In this document: positions 47,836 through 56,633 of the stretch, piece after piece
Layout of the letters: each line of letters starts with the position of its first letter
Position numbering within the stretch: position 1 is the stretch's first letter
From: Methylophaga lonarensis MPL
GTDB lineage: Bacteria; Pseudomonadota; Gammaproteobacteria; Nitrosococcales; Methylophagaceae
NCBI RefSeq assembly: GCF_000349205.1
Contig: NZ_APHR01000037.1
Location: 1-64,000, forward strand
Length of the DNA stretch: 64,000 nt
Direction: 5' to 3'
Made by a program: the position numbers and the translations under genes
The notes under the pieces: model-generated
The model's database searches: none
The model's input: only the letters and a program-made list of their open reading frames with translations
What the model was told of the DNA's origin: nothing

Positions 47836-49459
47836 CAATGCACGCGTTTATGACCCAATCCAGAATTTACATGGACAGTTGTCAGATCTTTATATTCAGG
47901 ATGGCAAAATCATCAGTGCCGAAATGGCGGCAGGGCAGACCTGCAGCACGACATACGACTTGAAGGGCGCCGTGACGATGGCGGGAGCCATTGATGTACA
48001 CAGCCATATCGCCGGTGGCAATGTGAATACCGCCAGATTGTTGCTGCCAGATCAACATCGTAATCATATGCAACGCAATCTCAATTTGCCGTTTGCCAAT
48101 GCACGCTGGTCTGCTGCCGAAACCGGTTATCGTTATGCGCAAATGGGTTATACCATGGTGGTTGAGCCTGCGATGTTGCCGGTCAATGCACCTCAGGTAC
48201 ATCATGAAATGGCATCAATCCCTGTGATCGATACCGCAGCACTGGCAATTCTTGGCAGTGATGATTTGTTGGTCAATATGTTGCGCAGTGGGGCTTCACA
48301 ACAACAAATCAATGACTATGTCGCCTGGACGGTGACGCATACCAAGGCGCTTGGACTCAAAGTCATCAACGCCGGTGGTTCCCAGGCCTTTAAAGCCAAT
48401 GTATCAACATTCGGACTGGATGATGAGGTGCCTGAGTATGGCGTCAGCTCCAGACAGATTTTGCAGAAACTGCAAATGGCAGTCATGCAAACGGGCATTG
48501 AGCATCCGGTGCATGTGCACTGTAATAATCTGGGCACGCCGGGCAATGTGCAAACCGCGATAGACACCATGGAAGCAGCGGCGGGCATGCCGATGCATTT
48601 GGCACATGTACAGTTTTATGGCTACGGCGATGAAGGACAGCGCGGTTTTTCTTCAGCGGCTCCCAGATTAATGGAAGCATTTAATCGACATCCCAATATC
48701 ACCATGGACGTGGGTCAGGTTTTGTTTGGTCAGACAGTCACTTTGTCTGGCGACATCATGGCTCAATTTTCCCGTCGCTATGATGCCAGTCCCGGCAAGT
48801 GGGCGATGTGGCATGCTGAATGTGAAGGCAGCGGTGGTATCGTGCCTTACCATTACAAAAAAGCCAGTTTTATCAATGGTCTGCAATGGGCTATTGGCCT
48901 GGAAATATTTCTGCTATCTGGTGATCCCTGGCGATTATTTTTCACCACTGATCATCCCAATGGTGCGCCTTTCACCCGTTACCCCGAACTGATGCGTTTG
49001 CTGATGGATCGTGATTATCGTTTGGCCTGTCTGGCAGAACTGCATCCGGATATTGCCGAGATGACTTTGCTGAAGGACATTCAGCAAGAATATTCAATGT
49101 CGGATATCGCGGTGATGACCCGCGCCGCGCCAGCCAAACTGTTGGGTTTGACCGATCGTGGACATCTTGCGCCAGGTGCGATTGCGGATATCGCGGTTTA
49201 TACAGAACAAGATGACAAAACCGCCATGTTCGCCCGTGCCGACATGTTGTTTCGAAATGGCGAGCTGGTGATGGACAAGGGTGAGCTGTTATCAGCCAAA
49301 CCGGGACAGACAGTGGCCGTCAGCCCTGGCTATGACAGGCATATCGAACGGACAATACAAGACTATTTTGATCGCTTCTACAGTCTCAAACTGAACAATT
49401 ACGGCGTTGATGACGGACTGATTTCTGACCAGCCGGAACGGTTCGTGCTGGCCAGTTGA
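47816..49459 (+). CDS. fhcA: Formylmethanofuran dehydrogenase subunit A-family amidohydrolase (FhcA/FwdA)
   Basis: A 547-residue amidohydrolase of the length of FwdA/FhcA. Expected dinuclear-zinc features are present: DVHSHIAGG (His62, His64), GLKVINAGG with Lys182 where FwdA carries a carboxylated lysine, HVHCNNLG, HLAHVQFYGYG, and TTDHPNGAPFTRYP with the catalytic-type Asp. FhcA releases formate from formylmethanofuran in methylotrophic formaldehyde oxidation, normally within fhcABCD. No fhcB, C or D is nearby. Here it is translationally coupled to a COG0523 GTPase. It may be the sole fhcA moved away from its partners, or a second, zinc-stress paralogue. Confidence 0.88.
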   Translation: MSLIKLSNARVYDPIQNLHGQLSDLYIQDGKIISAEMAAGQTCSTTYDLKGAVTMAGAIDVHSHIAGGNVNTARLLLPDQHRNHMQRNLNLPFANARWSAAETGYRYAQMGYTMVVEPAMLPVNAPQVHHEMASIPVIDTAALAILGSDDLLVNMLRSGASQQQINDYVAWTVTHTKALGLKVINAGGSQAFKANVSTFGLDDEVPEYGVSSRQILQKLQMAVMQTGIEHPVHVHCNNLGTPGNVQTAIDTMEAAAGMPMHLAHVQFYGYGDEGQRGFSSAAPRLMEAFNRHPNITMDVGQVLFGQTVTLSGDIMAQFSRRYDASPGKWAMWHAECEGSGGIVPYHYKKASFINGLQWAIGLEIFLLSGDPWRLFFTTDHPNGAPFTRYPELMRLLMDRDYRLACLAELHPDIAEMTLLKDIQQEYSMSDIAVMTRAAPAKLLGLTDRGHLAPGAIADIAVYTEQDDKTAMFARADMLFRNGELVMDKGELLSAKPGQTVAVSPGYDRHIERTIQDYFDRFYSLKLNNYGVDDGLISDQPERFVLAS

Positions 49460-49467
49460 ATCAATCA

Positions 49468-50037
49468 TTACTCGGTATAGAGATAGACCTGATCAGCAAA
49501 CAGTGAGTAGGCGGATACGGCGATTTCGTTTTCGACCAGTGAAGTTCTTAACAGGCCTTCAACCCAGTAGGGTTCATAGATGCTGTCGATAGTAATGCCG
49601 CCCGGCACATGAACGTAAATGATTTGATTGGGTGGTGGTGGCGGATAATGGATGCATGCGCCAAAATAGGGCACCAGAAAGAACTCGGTGACTTGTTGCT
49701 TGTCATTCATTTCAACCGGAACAGCAAAGCCGGGAAGTCTGATTTGACGATTATCGTAAGCTTCGACAACTTGCGTTGAAGAAAGCGCTTGCTGATAACG
49801 ACTGTCACCAGACATTTCAAGCGCGCCGAGGATTTGGTTACTGATTTGATCCTCAAACGAGCCGTCTTCAATGTCATCCAGCCAGGAGGGAGGGTCAAGT
49901 AGTGCGGCAAGATCGTCTGCCGGAATGAGTTCGACCCATTCGATCTCTTCATACTCGGCATAGGCATTGTGCGTCAGGAATACGCTGCAAAACATCAGCA
50001 GTAGCAGCGTTGAAAAACGTTGAAGTGTAATCATCAT
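49468..50037 (-). CDS. DUF3299 family exported protein
   Basis: A 189-residue secreted protein with a signal peptide to about residue 27 (THNAYA). The core matches DUF3299: RLPGFAVPVE, then EFFLVPYFGACIHYPPPPPNQ with the conserved Cys-Ile-His, then the closing GLL...ENEIAVSAYSL segment. In Pseudomonas a DUF3299 gene sits with a LolD-like ATPase, an FtsX-like permease and a DUF2796 protein in a Zur-controlled operon; the same four families occur in this island. Its function is unknown. It is divergent from the ATPase gene, 52 bp apart. Confidence 0.85.
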   Translation of the reverse strand: MMITLQRFSTLLLLMFCSVFLTHNAYAEYEEIEWVELIPADDLAALLDPPSWLDDIEDGSFEDQISNQILGALEMSGDSRYQQALSSTQVVEAYDNRQIRLPGFAVPVEMNDKQQVTEFFLVPYFGACIHYPPPPPNQIIYVHVPGGITIDSIYEPYWVEGLLRTSLVENEIAVSAYSLFADQVYLYTE

Positions 50038-50089
50038 AGGGTGCTTTTTTAGTGACTATGCATGTCTGAACCAACAAGCGGGAGTTATT

Positions 50090-50797
50090 GTGCAGCAGAA
50101 TACAACCCAGTGTACAGCGATTGATATTCACAATCTGTGCTTTAGTTATGACAAAAAATCATCAACGAATATCCTTGAGATCGAACGTTGGCAAGTTAAT
50201 GCCGGAGAACGGGTCTTTGTACACGGGCCGTCTGGCAGTGGCAAATCAACCCTGCTGAATTTATTGGCCGGTGTACTCAAGCCTCAGCGCGGAGAAATCA
50301 GCGTATGTGGACAGGCGCTGCACAGCATGTCTGGTCGGCAACGCGATGTGTTTCGGGCGCGTCATGTGGGTCTGGTATTTCAGCAATTTAATCTGATTCC
50401 TTATTTGACAGTGAGAGATAATATCCAACTGGTGCGTTATCACACACATACGTCGTCAAAGCTGGATGAGGCCATCATTACACTCTTTGATGGGCTGCAA
50501 CTCGACCCGATACTGATGGACAGACGCGCCGATGCACTCAGTGTGGGACAACAACAGCGTGTTGCCATTGCCAGAGCCTTAATCAATCAGCCTGAATTAC
50601 TAATTGTCGATGAACCCACCTCTGCACTTGATATGGCTGCGCGAGACAGCTTTATGCAATTGCTGCTGGCATTACCCGGGGCAGAAGACAGAACGCTGGT
50701 GTTTGTCAGTCATGATCCTGGCTTAGCCGACTATTTTTCACTCAAGGTCGAAATGCAACAACTCAGCAAGCATAAGGAGCTGGCAGATGCTGTTTAA
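50090..50797 (+). CDS. ABC transporter ATP-binding protein (LolD/MacB type)
   Basis: A 235-residue ATPase with Walker A GPSGSGKST, signature [14 protein letters not shown] and Walker B LLIVDEPTSALD. It starts with GTG, preceded by GGGAG. The stop overlaps the permease start by 11 bp. LolD-type ATPases drive mechanotransmission or envelope lipoprotein and metal systems rather than classical import. In Pseudomonas the corresponding pair is Zur-regulated. Confidence 0.9.
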   Translation: MQQNTTQCTAIDIHNLCFSYDKKSSTNILEIERWQVNAGERVFVHGPSGSGKSTLLNLLAGVLKPQRGEISVCGQALHSMSGRQRDVFRARHVGLVFQQFNLIPYLTVRDNIQLVRYHTHTSSKLDEAIITLFDGLQLDPILMDRRADALSVGQQQRVAIARALINQPELLIVDEPTSALDMAARDSFMQLLLALPGAEDRTLVFVSHDPGLADYFSLKVEMQQLSKHKELADAV

Positions 50798-52031
50798 ACT
50801 GGCCTGGAAAAGCTTGTTGGAAAGAAAAGTCAGCATGATGCTGACGGTGTTAATGATTGCGGTGAGCGCTTTTGTATTGCTCAGTGTCGAGACCATTCGC
50901 TATCAGGCGAAAGAGAGCTTCAGTCAGACCGTTTCCGGCGTGGATCTGATCGTTGGCGCCAGAACCGGGCAGTTAAATTTACTGCTGTATTCGGTGTTTC
51001 ACATTGGTCATCCCAATAACAACATCTCCTGGCAAAGTTATCAGGACATTGCCAGCCACCAGGCCGTGGAATGGACAATTCCACTGTCGCTGGGAGATTC
51101 ACATCGCGGCTATCGCGTCATTGGCACAAGCGATGCTTTTTTTGAGCATTTCCGTTATGCCAACAGACAATCACTAAAGTTTGCCGATGGGCGACCATTC
51201 GATGACACTTTTGACGTGGTGATCGGTGCCGCTGTTGCCAGACAATTAGGTTATGAATTAGGCCGAAAAATTGTGCTTGCCCATGGCATTGCAGCCGTCA
51301 GTTTCAGTCAGCATGATGATTACCCGTTTGAGATAGTGGGCATCTTGGCGCCGACGGGTACCCCGATTGATCAATCACTGTTTGTCAGTCTGAATGGTAT
51401 AGAGGCTATCCATGTCAACTGGCAGCACGGTGCGCCCATACCCGGATCAGGCAGAGTTGATCCTGACAGTGTTGATCTGACACCTGACTCCATTACTGCA
51501 TTTATGGTCGGCCTCACTTCGAGAATTCAGACATTCAATGTGCAGCGCATGGTCAATGATTATCGTCAGGAAGCACTGATGGCGATTCTTCCCGGCGCAA
51601 CACTCAGTGAATTGTGGCGAATGCTCGGTTCAGTTGAAAATCTGTTGCGATTGATTTCGATGCTGGTACTCACAGGCGCCTTGTTTGGCATGTGTAATAT
51701 GTTACTGGCATCAATGCGTGAGCGACGCTATGAAATGTCGGTACTTCGGGCACTGGGTTATGGTCCGTGGACAGTCTTCAGCCTATTGCAACTGGAAGCG
51801 CTGATCATGTCCGTGGTTGCGATATTAGTGGCGGTTGCCGGACTGCATTTAGCTGTGCATATCATGCATGATCAGCTAATGGTCGATTACAGTCTGCATT
51901 TGTCAGGACAACTGCTTAACAGCGAACTGTGGCAAATGATTGGCTTGATATTGGTGGCGACTTTTGTGGTTGCGCTATTGCCTGCCGTCAGTGCTTATCG
52001 ACATGCTTTGCATACCAATCTGGGACGCTGA
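50787..52031 (+). CDS. ABC transporter permease, FtsX/MacB type
   Basis: A 414-residue permease with one N-terminal helix (SMMLTVLMIAVSAFVLLSVE), a large periplasmic MacB-PCD-like domain (about residues 45-265) and three C-terminal helices (about 280-405, starting near LLRLISMLVLTGALFGMCNML). The FtsX feature SMRERRYEMSVLRALGYG lies between the second and third helices. It partners the ATPase just upstream. The cargo is unknown; zinc or a zinc-loaded periplasmic protein is suggested only by context. Confidence 0.88.
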   Translation: MLFKLAWKSLLERKVSMMLTVLMIAVSAFVLLSVETIRYQAKESFSQTVSGVDLIVGARTGQLNLLLYSVFHIGHPNNNISWQSYQDIASHQAVEWTIPLSLGDSHRGYRVIGTSDAFFEHFRYANRQSLKFADGRPFDDTFDVVIGAAVARQLGYELGRKIVLAHGIAAVSFSQHDDYPFEIVGILAPTGTPIDQSLFVSLNGIEAIHVNWQHGAPIPGSGRVDPDSVDLTPDSITAFMVGLTSRIQTFNVQRMVNDYRQEALMAILPGATLSELWRMLGSVENLLRLISMLVLTGALFGMCNMLLASMRERRYEMSVLRALGYGPWTVFSLLQLEALIMSVVAILVAVAGLHLAVHIMHDQLMVDYSLHLSGQLLNSELWQMIGLILVATFVVALLPAVSAYRHALHTNLGR

Positions 52032-52042
52032 TAAACGCGTTG

Positions 52043-52429
52043 CTAGATGAGTCTTAATGCAGGCAAATGACTACGAATGTGGTTTTTGATTTCCTCGACA
52101 CTGACTCGAAACACCAGCGGATAGATGTGTTGCTGACTGTTGGGTTCAATGATCGGGGTGATTTCATAGCCTTCCAGAAATAGCTCGACGCGAGCCTGAC
52201 AGACTTTTTGGATGCCACCACTAAAGGCCTGATTGTCGGCGGCACTGGATTGATCTTCGCCCACCGTCCATTCGAGTTCCTGCCATTGTTGATAGCAGTG
52301 ATCGGTCAGTTGTGTGACCAGCTGGTTAGTGCGTTCGGCATGATCAATCGGCGACTGCTGTACATCAGTTGTCTGATCACAGCCAGCCAGTAATAATGCC
52401 ATGGCACACAATGCTGATAATCTCTGCAT
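52043..52429 (-). CDS. Hypothetical lipoprotein
   Basis: A 128-residue protein with a lipobox (LLLAGC, Cys at about residue 17), so probably membrane-anchored. The mature part has four more cysteines or paired residues (DHCYQQW, QKVCQAR) and no motif I recognise. It is convergent with the FtsX-type permease (11 bp apart), so it is not part of that operon. Confidence 0.6.
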   Translation of the reverse strand: MQRLSALCAMALLLAGCDQTTDVQQSPIDHAERTNQLVTQLTDHCYQQWQELEWTVGEDQSSAADNQAFSGGIQKVCQARVELFLEGYEITPIIEPNSQQHIYPLVFRVSVEEIKNHIRSHLPALRLI

Positions 52430-52559
52430 GTTTCATCTCAGCCTCGAAGACATTGACTGAAAAATACCACCAAACCAAAATTCAATCCAATATCGGAGAG
52501 TAATCAGCTTAGATTTTTAGTCTATCAAGTCATCGGCAAAACATTGACTGGAGGCAAAA

Positions 52560-52877
52560 GTGACAGAGTTTTCAATAACTGGCTGGGTGCTGCTTGTCAT
52601 TTTGGCAGTTATCGGCGGTGGCATGACTGGCTTGTTTGCCGGTTACATGTATCAACTCGGTAAGAAGCGCTTTGGTCATGCATTAGCGTTCTCGCTCAAT
52701 ATGGTGTTTTGGGTGGTCGCGCTCTGGGCTTTGTTCGGCCTTGGTCGCGAAGATAACCTGTTCTTGTTTTATTGCCTGTTGCTGCTGTTTTATGCACTGG
52801 GCATGTTGTTTTCCAACTTTCCTCCGACCCGCAATCAGCAAGCCGACGCTATCTATGAGCCGGAGAACAGACCTTGA
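52560..52877 (+). CDS. Hypothetical membrane protein
   Basis: A 105-residue protein with three hydrophobic stretches (about residues 7-30, 42-60 and 66-85) and a polar C-terminus. GTG start with GGAGG about 6 nt upstream, a convincing ribosome-binding site. I do not recognise the family. It is convergent with the TetR-type gene. Confidence 0.6.
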   Translation: MTEFSITGWVLLVILAVIGGGMTGLFAGYMYQLGKKRFGHALAFSLNMVFWVVALWALFGLGREDNLFLFYCLLLLFYALGMLFSNFPPTRNQQADAIYEPENRP

Positions 52878-52889
52878 GATCACAAGCCT

Positions 52890-53483
52890 CTAGTCTGTTT
52901 TACTGTCGCGAAACAGACATCGACTGAACCGCTCGGCAATCGATAATTTGAAATCCAGCAATTGCCGAGTGGCTTGGTATTGATGAGAACGATCATTGAG
53001 CCAGAAGCCAAACGTTGCGATGTAGATACTGGTCAGTGCTGTCTCTTCCAGTGCCCGGCGTGGCAGAGGTGCATTGCGCTGCGCGGCCTCGCGTAACCAT
53101 TGCACCGTGCGACTGATTCGCATAATCGCAGGAAACTGGATGTGCACATGACCAAACTCAAGTTTGGCGGCGATCATTTGTCGGGTGACTTGCTGTTGTT
53201 TGCCTAAAGCCTCAAACCAGGCCATCAGACAATGAACGATTTTTTGGCGTGCCGACATCTCTAAGAAACCGGTTTGCTCACAAGCGTCAAGCATCGCTTG
53301 ATCGGCACGGTCAAACCAGGCATCAACTATGGCATCTTTCTCGTTAAATTGTGATCGTATGTCATTGAGGCTGATGCCAAGTTTTTCTGCGACTTGATAA
53401 AGTCTGAGCGATTCCCAGTCTGACTGGGCGGCCAGCATGACAGCTGTGTCAATAATGGCATCGGTGAGGGGTGTTTCAGACAT
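52890..53483 (-). CDS. TetR-family-like transcriptional regulator
   Basis: About 197 residues. The N-terminal part has a TetR-like helix-turn-helix (DTAVMLAAQSDWESLRLYQVAEKLGISLNDIRSQF, split here as AVMLAA then VAEKLGISLNDIRSQF), followed by an all-helical ligand or dimer domain. MSETPLTD at 53483 is taken as the start. There is no obvious target beside it; pqqA is 100 bp upstream on the same strand but is closed by its own terminator. Confidence 0.75.
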   Translation of the reverse strand: MSETPLTDAIIDTAVMLAAQSDWESLRLYQVAEKLGISLNDIRSQFNEKDAIVDAWFDRADQAMLDACEQTGFLEMSARQKIVHCLMAWFEALGKQQQVTRQMIAAKLEFGHVHIQFPAIMRISRTVQWLREAAQRNAPLPRRALEETALTSIYIATFGFWLNDRSHQYQATRQLLDFKLSIAERFSRCLFRDSKTD

Positions 53484-53537
53484 CAGATTATTCCTCTGCA
53501 CTCATGGCACCAGAATAATCTGCAAACGCTAAAAACA

Positions 53538-53566
53538 CAAAAGCCCCGGGGTTACCGGGGCTTTTG
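53538..53566 (-). terminator. Terminator of pqqA
   Basis: Perfect 12-bp stem CAAAAGCCCCGG / CCGGGGCTTTTG around a 5-nt loop, with a T-rich tail on the minus strand. It lies 17 bp after the pqqA stop and ends it as a one-gene transcript. Confidence 0.9.
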
Positions 53567-53583
53567 CAGGCATATCGCTCTAA

Positions 53584-53655
53584 TTAGCGATTGCAGATAT
53601 ACATAGTGACTTCAAAGCCGAAACGCATATCTGAGTATTCTGGTTTAGTCCACAT
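53584..53655 (-). CDS. pqqA: Coenzyme PQQ precursor peptide PqqA
   Basis: A 23-residue peptide reading [10 protein letters not shown] then [13 protein letters not shown]. The Glu15 and Tyr19 that are cross-linked to become pyrroloquinoline quinone are in the canonical E-V-T-x-Y context. GAGG about 8 nt before the ATG supports translation. PQQ is the cofactor of methanol dehydrogenase. None of pqqB, C, D or E follows; a strong terminator closes the gene after 17 bp, so it is a free-standing peptide gene, as in several methylotrophs that have separate or multiple pqqA copies. Confidence 0.93.
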   Translation of the reverse strand: MWTKPEYSDMRFGFEVTMYICNR

Positions 53656-53782
53656 GGTCGTATCCTCAACTGATTGATGTGTGTGGTCATCCGTTCAGAT
53701 TCAACCACAGCTTCATGTTAACTTGGCCGCTAATATTAAAAATCAGCTTGATACTCGATTATGGTCAGGATTTTTCTGAACA

Positions 53783-53815
53783 TAAAAAAAAGCCCTGCTG
53801 AAAATCAGCAGGGCT
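53783..53815 (-). terminator. Terminator of the cold-shock gene
   Basis: 10-bp stem AGCCCTGCTG / CAGCAGGGCT with a 5-nt loop and eight T residues on the minus strand, 26 bp past the csp stop. Confidence 0.9.
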
Positions 53816-53841
53816 TTTTGGTAAGCGTCTATCGTGGACTA

Positions 53842-54048
53842 TTACAGTCTGACGATGTTTTCGGCTTGTGGACCTTTTTGGCCTTGAGTCACAGTGAACT
53901 CAACGCGTTGGCCTTCGGCCAGGCTTTTGAAACCTTCGCCTTGGATTTGGCTGAAGTGAGCAAAAACGTCAGGGCCGTTTTCTTGTTCGATGAAACCGAA
54001 GCCTTTAGCGTCGTTAAACCATTTTACGGTACCAGTAGAAGTAGCCAT
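53842..54048 (-). CDS. Cold-shock domain protein (CspA family)
   Basis: A 68-residue single-strand nucleic-acid-binding protein. RNP1 KGFGFIEQ and RNP2 VFAHFSQI are present, after the usual start GTVKWFNDA. The end [16 protein letters not shown] is typical. An AGGAAA site precedes the ATG. A consensus-like promoter about 160 bp upstream (54206-54234) leaves a long leader, as in cold-induced csp mRNAs, but cold induction is inference. Confidence 0.95.
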   Translation of the reverse strand: MATSTGTVKWFNDAKGFGFIEQENGPDVFAHFSQIQGEGFKSLAEGQRVEFTVTQGQKGPQAENIVRL

Positions 54049-54205
54049 GTTAAATTTCCTATTCGTAAATATAAAAACTGCCCAGTTGGGCCTCGCTGGA
54101 AAAGAGCATGATTGTTACAAACAGGACGAGCTACGGCAGCGGTGACACTTAAGGTAAAACTTCGAAATGCGTAAATAATCATCAAGCGGTTTTCAAGCAA
54201 TTGAT

Positions 54206-54234
54206 ACTGTATAGGGATTTTTAAACAAGGTCAA
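54206..54234 (-). promoter_or_regulatory. Probable promoter of the cold-shock gene
   Basis: On the minus strand, TTGACC (-35, 54229-54234), 17 bp, then TACAGT (-10, 54206-54211). Transcription from here would give a leader of about 150 nt. The rest of the 436-bp gap 54049-54484 holds no other gene that I can support; the right end carries the ribosome-binding site of the dehydrogenase gene. Confidence 0.55.
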
Positions 54235-54484
54235 AACATTTTAACAGCCTGATTTTTATTATTTTGATGCCTTTAAAAGGCGACTTTTCAGTGATTCCCA
54301 GAAGGCCGTCAGCTTGCCGCTCTCCAGGAACATTTCTCAAGCGTGAATATTTTTACAAATATCTGATTTATATAATCTTTATGGGTATATGTCTGGGTGA
54401 GTTGACAGATAATTACCCTATTGATTGTGATGATAATAGCTGTTAGCGTGGGTATGCAGCTGATGCAATGAGAGGAGAATTCCA

Positions 54485-55558
54485 ATGGCAATGATGAAAG
54501 CGGCGGTGTTTGTCGAACCCGGGCGAATTGAAATCGAAGATAAACCCATTCCGGATGTTGGGCCCAATGAAGCCTTGATCAGAATCACGACGACGACAAT
54601 CTGTGGAACAGATGTGCATATCCTGAAAGGGGAATACCCGGTCGCGCCTGGATTGACCATCGGTCATGAGCCAGTCGGTGTGATTGAAAAGCTAGGACGT
54701 AATGTTCAGGGATATCAGGAAGGACAGCGTGTGATTGCTGGTGCCATCTGTCCAAGTTTTTCCTCTTATGCCTGTCAGGATGGCTGTTCGGCTCAAGATG
54801 GTGGTTCACACAGTCATGGCTACAAACCCATGGGGGGCTGGCGTTTTGGCAACACCATTGACGGTGCACAAGCCGAGTATCTTTTAGTGCCGGATGCTCA
54901 GGCCAATTTGTCACCAGTTCCTGAAAATCTAAGTGATGAGCAGGTGTTAATGTGTCCTGACATCATGTCCACTGGTTTTGCTGGCGCAGAATCAGCCAAT
55001 ATCCGTATTGGTGACATAGTGGCGGTGTTTGCCCAAGGTCCCATTGGCCTGTGTGCAACAGCAGGTGCTCGCTTACGCGGAGCGAGTCTGATTATTGCGG
55101 TCGATGGAGTGGATGAGCGGCTTACCATGGCCAAGCAAATGGGCGCAGACATCACACTGGATTTTCGTAAAGATGATGTGGTCGCCGAGATCATGAAACT
55201 GACCGGTGGTCGCGGGGTGGATGCCTCGATAGAGGCGCTTGGCTTGCAGCAGACATTTGAGTCGGCACTTCGAGTGCTTAAACCTGGCGGCACCCTGTCT
55301 AGCCTCGGGGTGTACTCCGGCAATCTGACTATCCCGCTTGATGCTTTTTGTGCGGGCCTTGGCGACCATAAAATCATCACTTCATTGTGTCCTGGAGGCA
55401 AGGAACGCATGCGCAGGTTGATGGATATTATTGCTTCGGGACGTCTGGATCTTGGAGCGATGGTGACTCATCGTTTCAAACTTGAGCAGATAAAAGAGGC
55501 CTATGAGCTGTTTTCACATCAGCGTGATGGCGTACTCAAGGTCGCCATTGAGACCTGA
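54485..55558 (+). CDS. Zinc-dependent alcohol dehydrogenase, secondary-alcohol type
   Basis: A 357-residue medium-chain dehydrogenase. Catalytic zinc ligands are Cys40 (TICGTD), His61-Glu62 (GHEPVG) and probably Asp158 in CPDIMSTGFAGAE, the arrangement of Clostridium beijerinckii isopropanol dehydrogenase. The structural-zinc cysteine quartet of horse-liver type ADH is absent. The Rossmann motif AQGPIGLCATAGARL is followed by IAVDGVDER, where an acidic residue favours NAD(H) over NADP(H). It has a GAGGAG ribosome-binding site. It stands alone between the csp gene and a small exported protein. Confidence 0.9.
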   Translation: MAMMKAAVFVEPGRIEIEDKPIPDVGPNEALIRITTTTICGTDVHILKGEYPVAPGLTIGHEPVGVIEKLGRNVQGYQEGQRVIAGAICPSFSSYACQDGCSAQDGGSHSHGYKPMGGWRFGNTIDGAQAEYLLVPDAQANLSPVPENLSDEQVLMCPDIMSTGFAGAESANIRIGDIVAVFAQGPIGLCATAGARLRGASLIIAVDGVDERLTMAKQMGADITLDFRKDDVVAEIMKLTGGRGVDASIEALGLQQTFESALRVLKPGGTLSSLGVYSGNLTIPLDAFCAGLGDHKIITSLCPGGKERMRRLMDIIASGRLDLGAMVTHRFKLEQIKEAYELFSHQRDGVLKVAIET

Positions 55559-55642
55559 AATCTCTTTCTCGGTCCCTATTGAGGAACTCACTATTTTGGA
55601 TCTGGTCGGCTAATACTTGTTGGTAAAGATACAAGGAGCATC

Positions 55643-56050
55643 ATGAAATTAGTATCACTTGCATCCGCCGTTGTACTGATGACTGTCCCACAGCTGCATG
55701 CAGCAGAATCAGAGCGTGTCTGGTCTGCGATTGGTAAAGAAGGCGGTGTCAGTTTCTTTGCAGACCTGACCACTATTGATCGACAGTCAGGCAATGCCAC
55801 TATGTGGATGTTGTCAGACTTTGCTGAGGCTAGAGAAGATCGCAGCAGTGGCGAAGCGTTCGTTTCACAGATGGGTTTTTTTGAATTCGACTGTCAACAA
55901 GCCAAGTCGCGTATTCTTTATTATTCACGTCATACTGAACATCAGGCGGGTGGTGAAACAATCTTCGAACGTGATTTACCGGATAACGATTGGCGACCAG
56001 TTCCTGAAGAGACGCAGCGGGATGCTGAACGCATGCTTGCCTGTGACTGA
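55643..56050 (+). CDS. Small exported protein, surface-adhesin E-like
   Basis: A 135-residue protein with a signal peptide to about residue 20 (VPQLHA). The mature part begins with VWSAIGKEGGVSFFADLTTIDR and contains two cysteines, FEFDCQQAKSR and the C-terminal LACD, the pattern of the surface-adhesin protein E-like domain. Role unknown. A bidirectional terminator follows. Confidence 0.65.
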   Translation: MKLVSLASAVVLMTVPQLHAAESERVWSAIGKEGGVSFFADLTTIDRQSGNATMWMLSDFAEAREDRSSGEAFVSQMGFFEFDCQQAKSRILYYSRHTEHQAGGETIFERDLPDNDWRPVPEETQRDAERMLACD

Positions 56051-56067
56051 GCTGGTTTGATTGGTGA

Positions 56068-56098
56068 TAAAAAAGGGCGCTCATCGAGCGCCCTTTTT
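56068..56098. terminator. Bidirectional terminator
   Basis: Stem GGGCGCTC / GAGCGCCC with a 3-nt loop, flanked by A6 on the left and T5 on the right. It separates the exported-protein gene from the convergent cupin gene. Confidence 0.9.
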
Positions 56099-56119
56099 AT
56101 TGGCAAAAACAAACAGCGT

Positions 56120-56395
56120 TTAATCGTAGCTGTAATGTTTTTTCAGTTGTTTGGTGACGCGCCACATGCTTTTCAGTCCGGCTGGAAATTCTACATAGTC
56201 ACCAGGAACGATGGTGACAGACGCCGCACCATCTGGAGTGACAACAATTTCACCTTCGAGAATATAGGCTTTTTCGGTTTCATCGAAGTCCAGTCTGAAT
56301 TCTGTTACCGGGCAATCCCAAGTCTCCCAACTGGCAACGCCAATTTGCTTGAGAAAATCTTCAGTCGGGTTCTTCACAATCTTGATTTCTGGCAT
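56120..56395 (-). CDS. Cupin domain protein
   Basis: A 91-residue single-cupin protein. Starts MPEIKIVKNPTEDFLKQ and contains the cupin core ETWDCPVTEFRLDFDETEKAYILEGEI with GDYVEFPAGLKSMWRV, similar to small DUF861 cupins. Some usual metal ligands of the first cupin motif are replaced, so the activity is open. AGGA lies 6 nt before the ATG at 56395; the frame is open further upstream without a good site. Confidence 0.75.
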   Translation of the reverse strand: MPEIKIVKNPTEDFLKQIGVASWETWDCPVTEFRLDFDETEKAYILEGEIVVTPDGAASVTIVPGDYVEFPAGLKSMWRVTKQLKKHYSYD

Positions 56396-56633
56396 AACTA
56401 TCCTGAATAAACTTAATGATAAATCAGGGTCGAGCGGGGAGACCCTGACTGGAAGCAGGTAACCCAAGGCCTGTTGATCTTTCATCGCTGCCTCCGAAAC
56501 ATCAACAGGCCCTGGTCATTGTTACATGCTGCGGCTGTCAGTCATTGACCGGGGAATAATAGCAAAAAAGCAATCGCATCGGCATAATCTACGACCTGTA
56601 TTCAGCGCGCATCTTAGTTTGGGAGAGACAACA

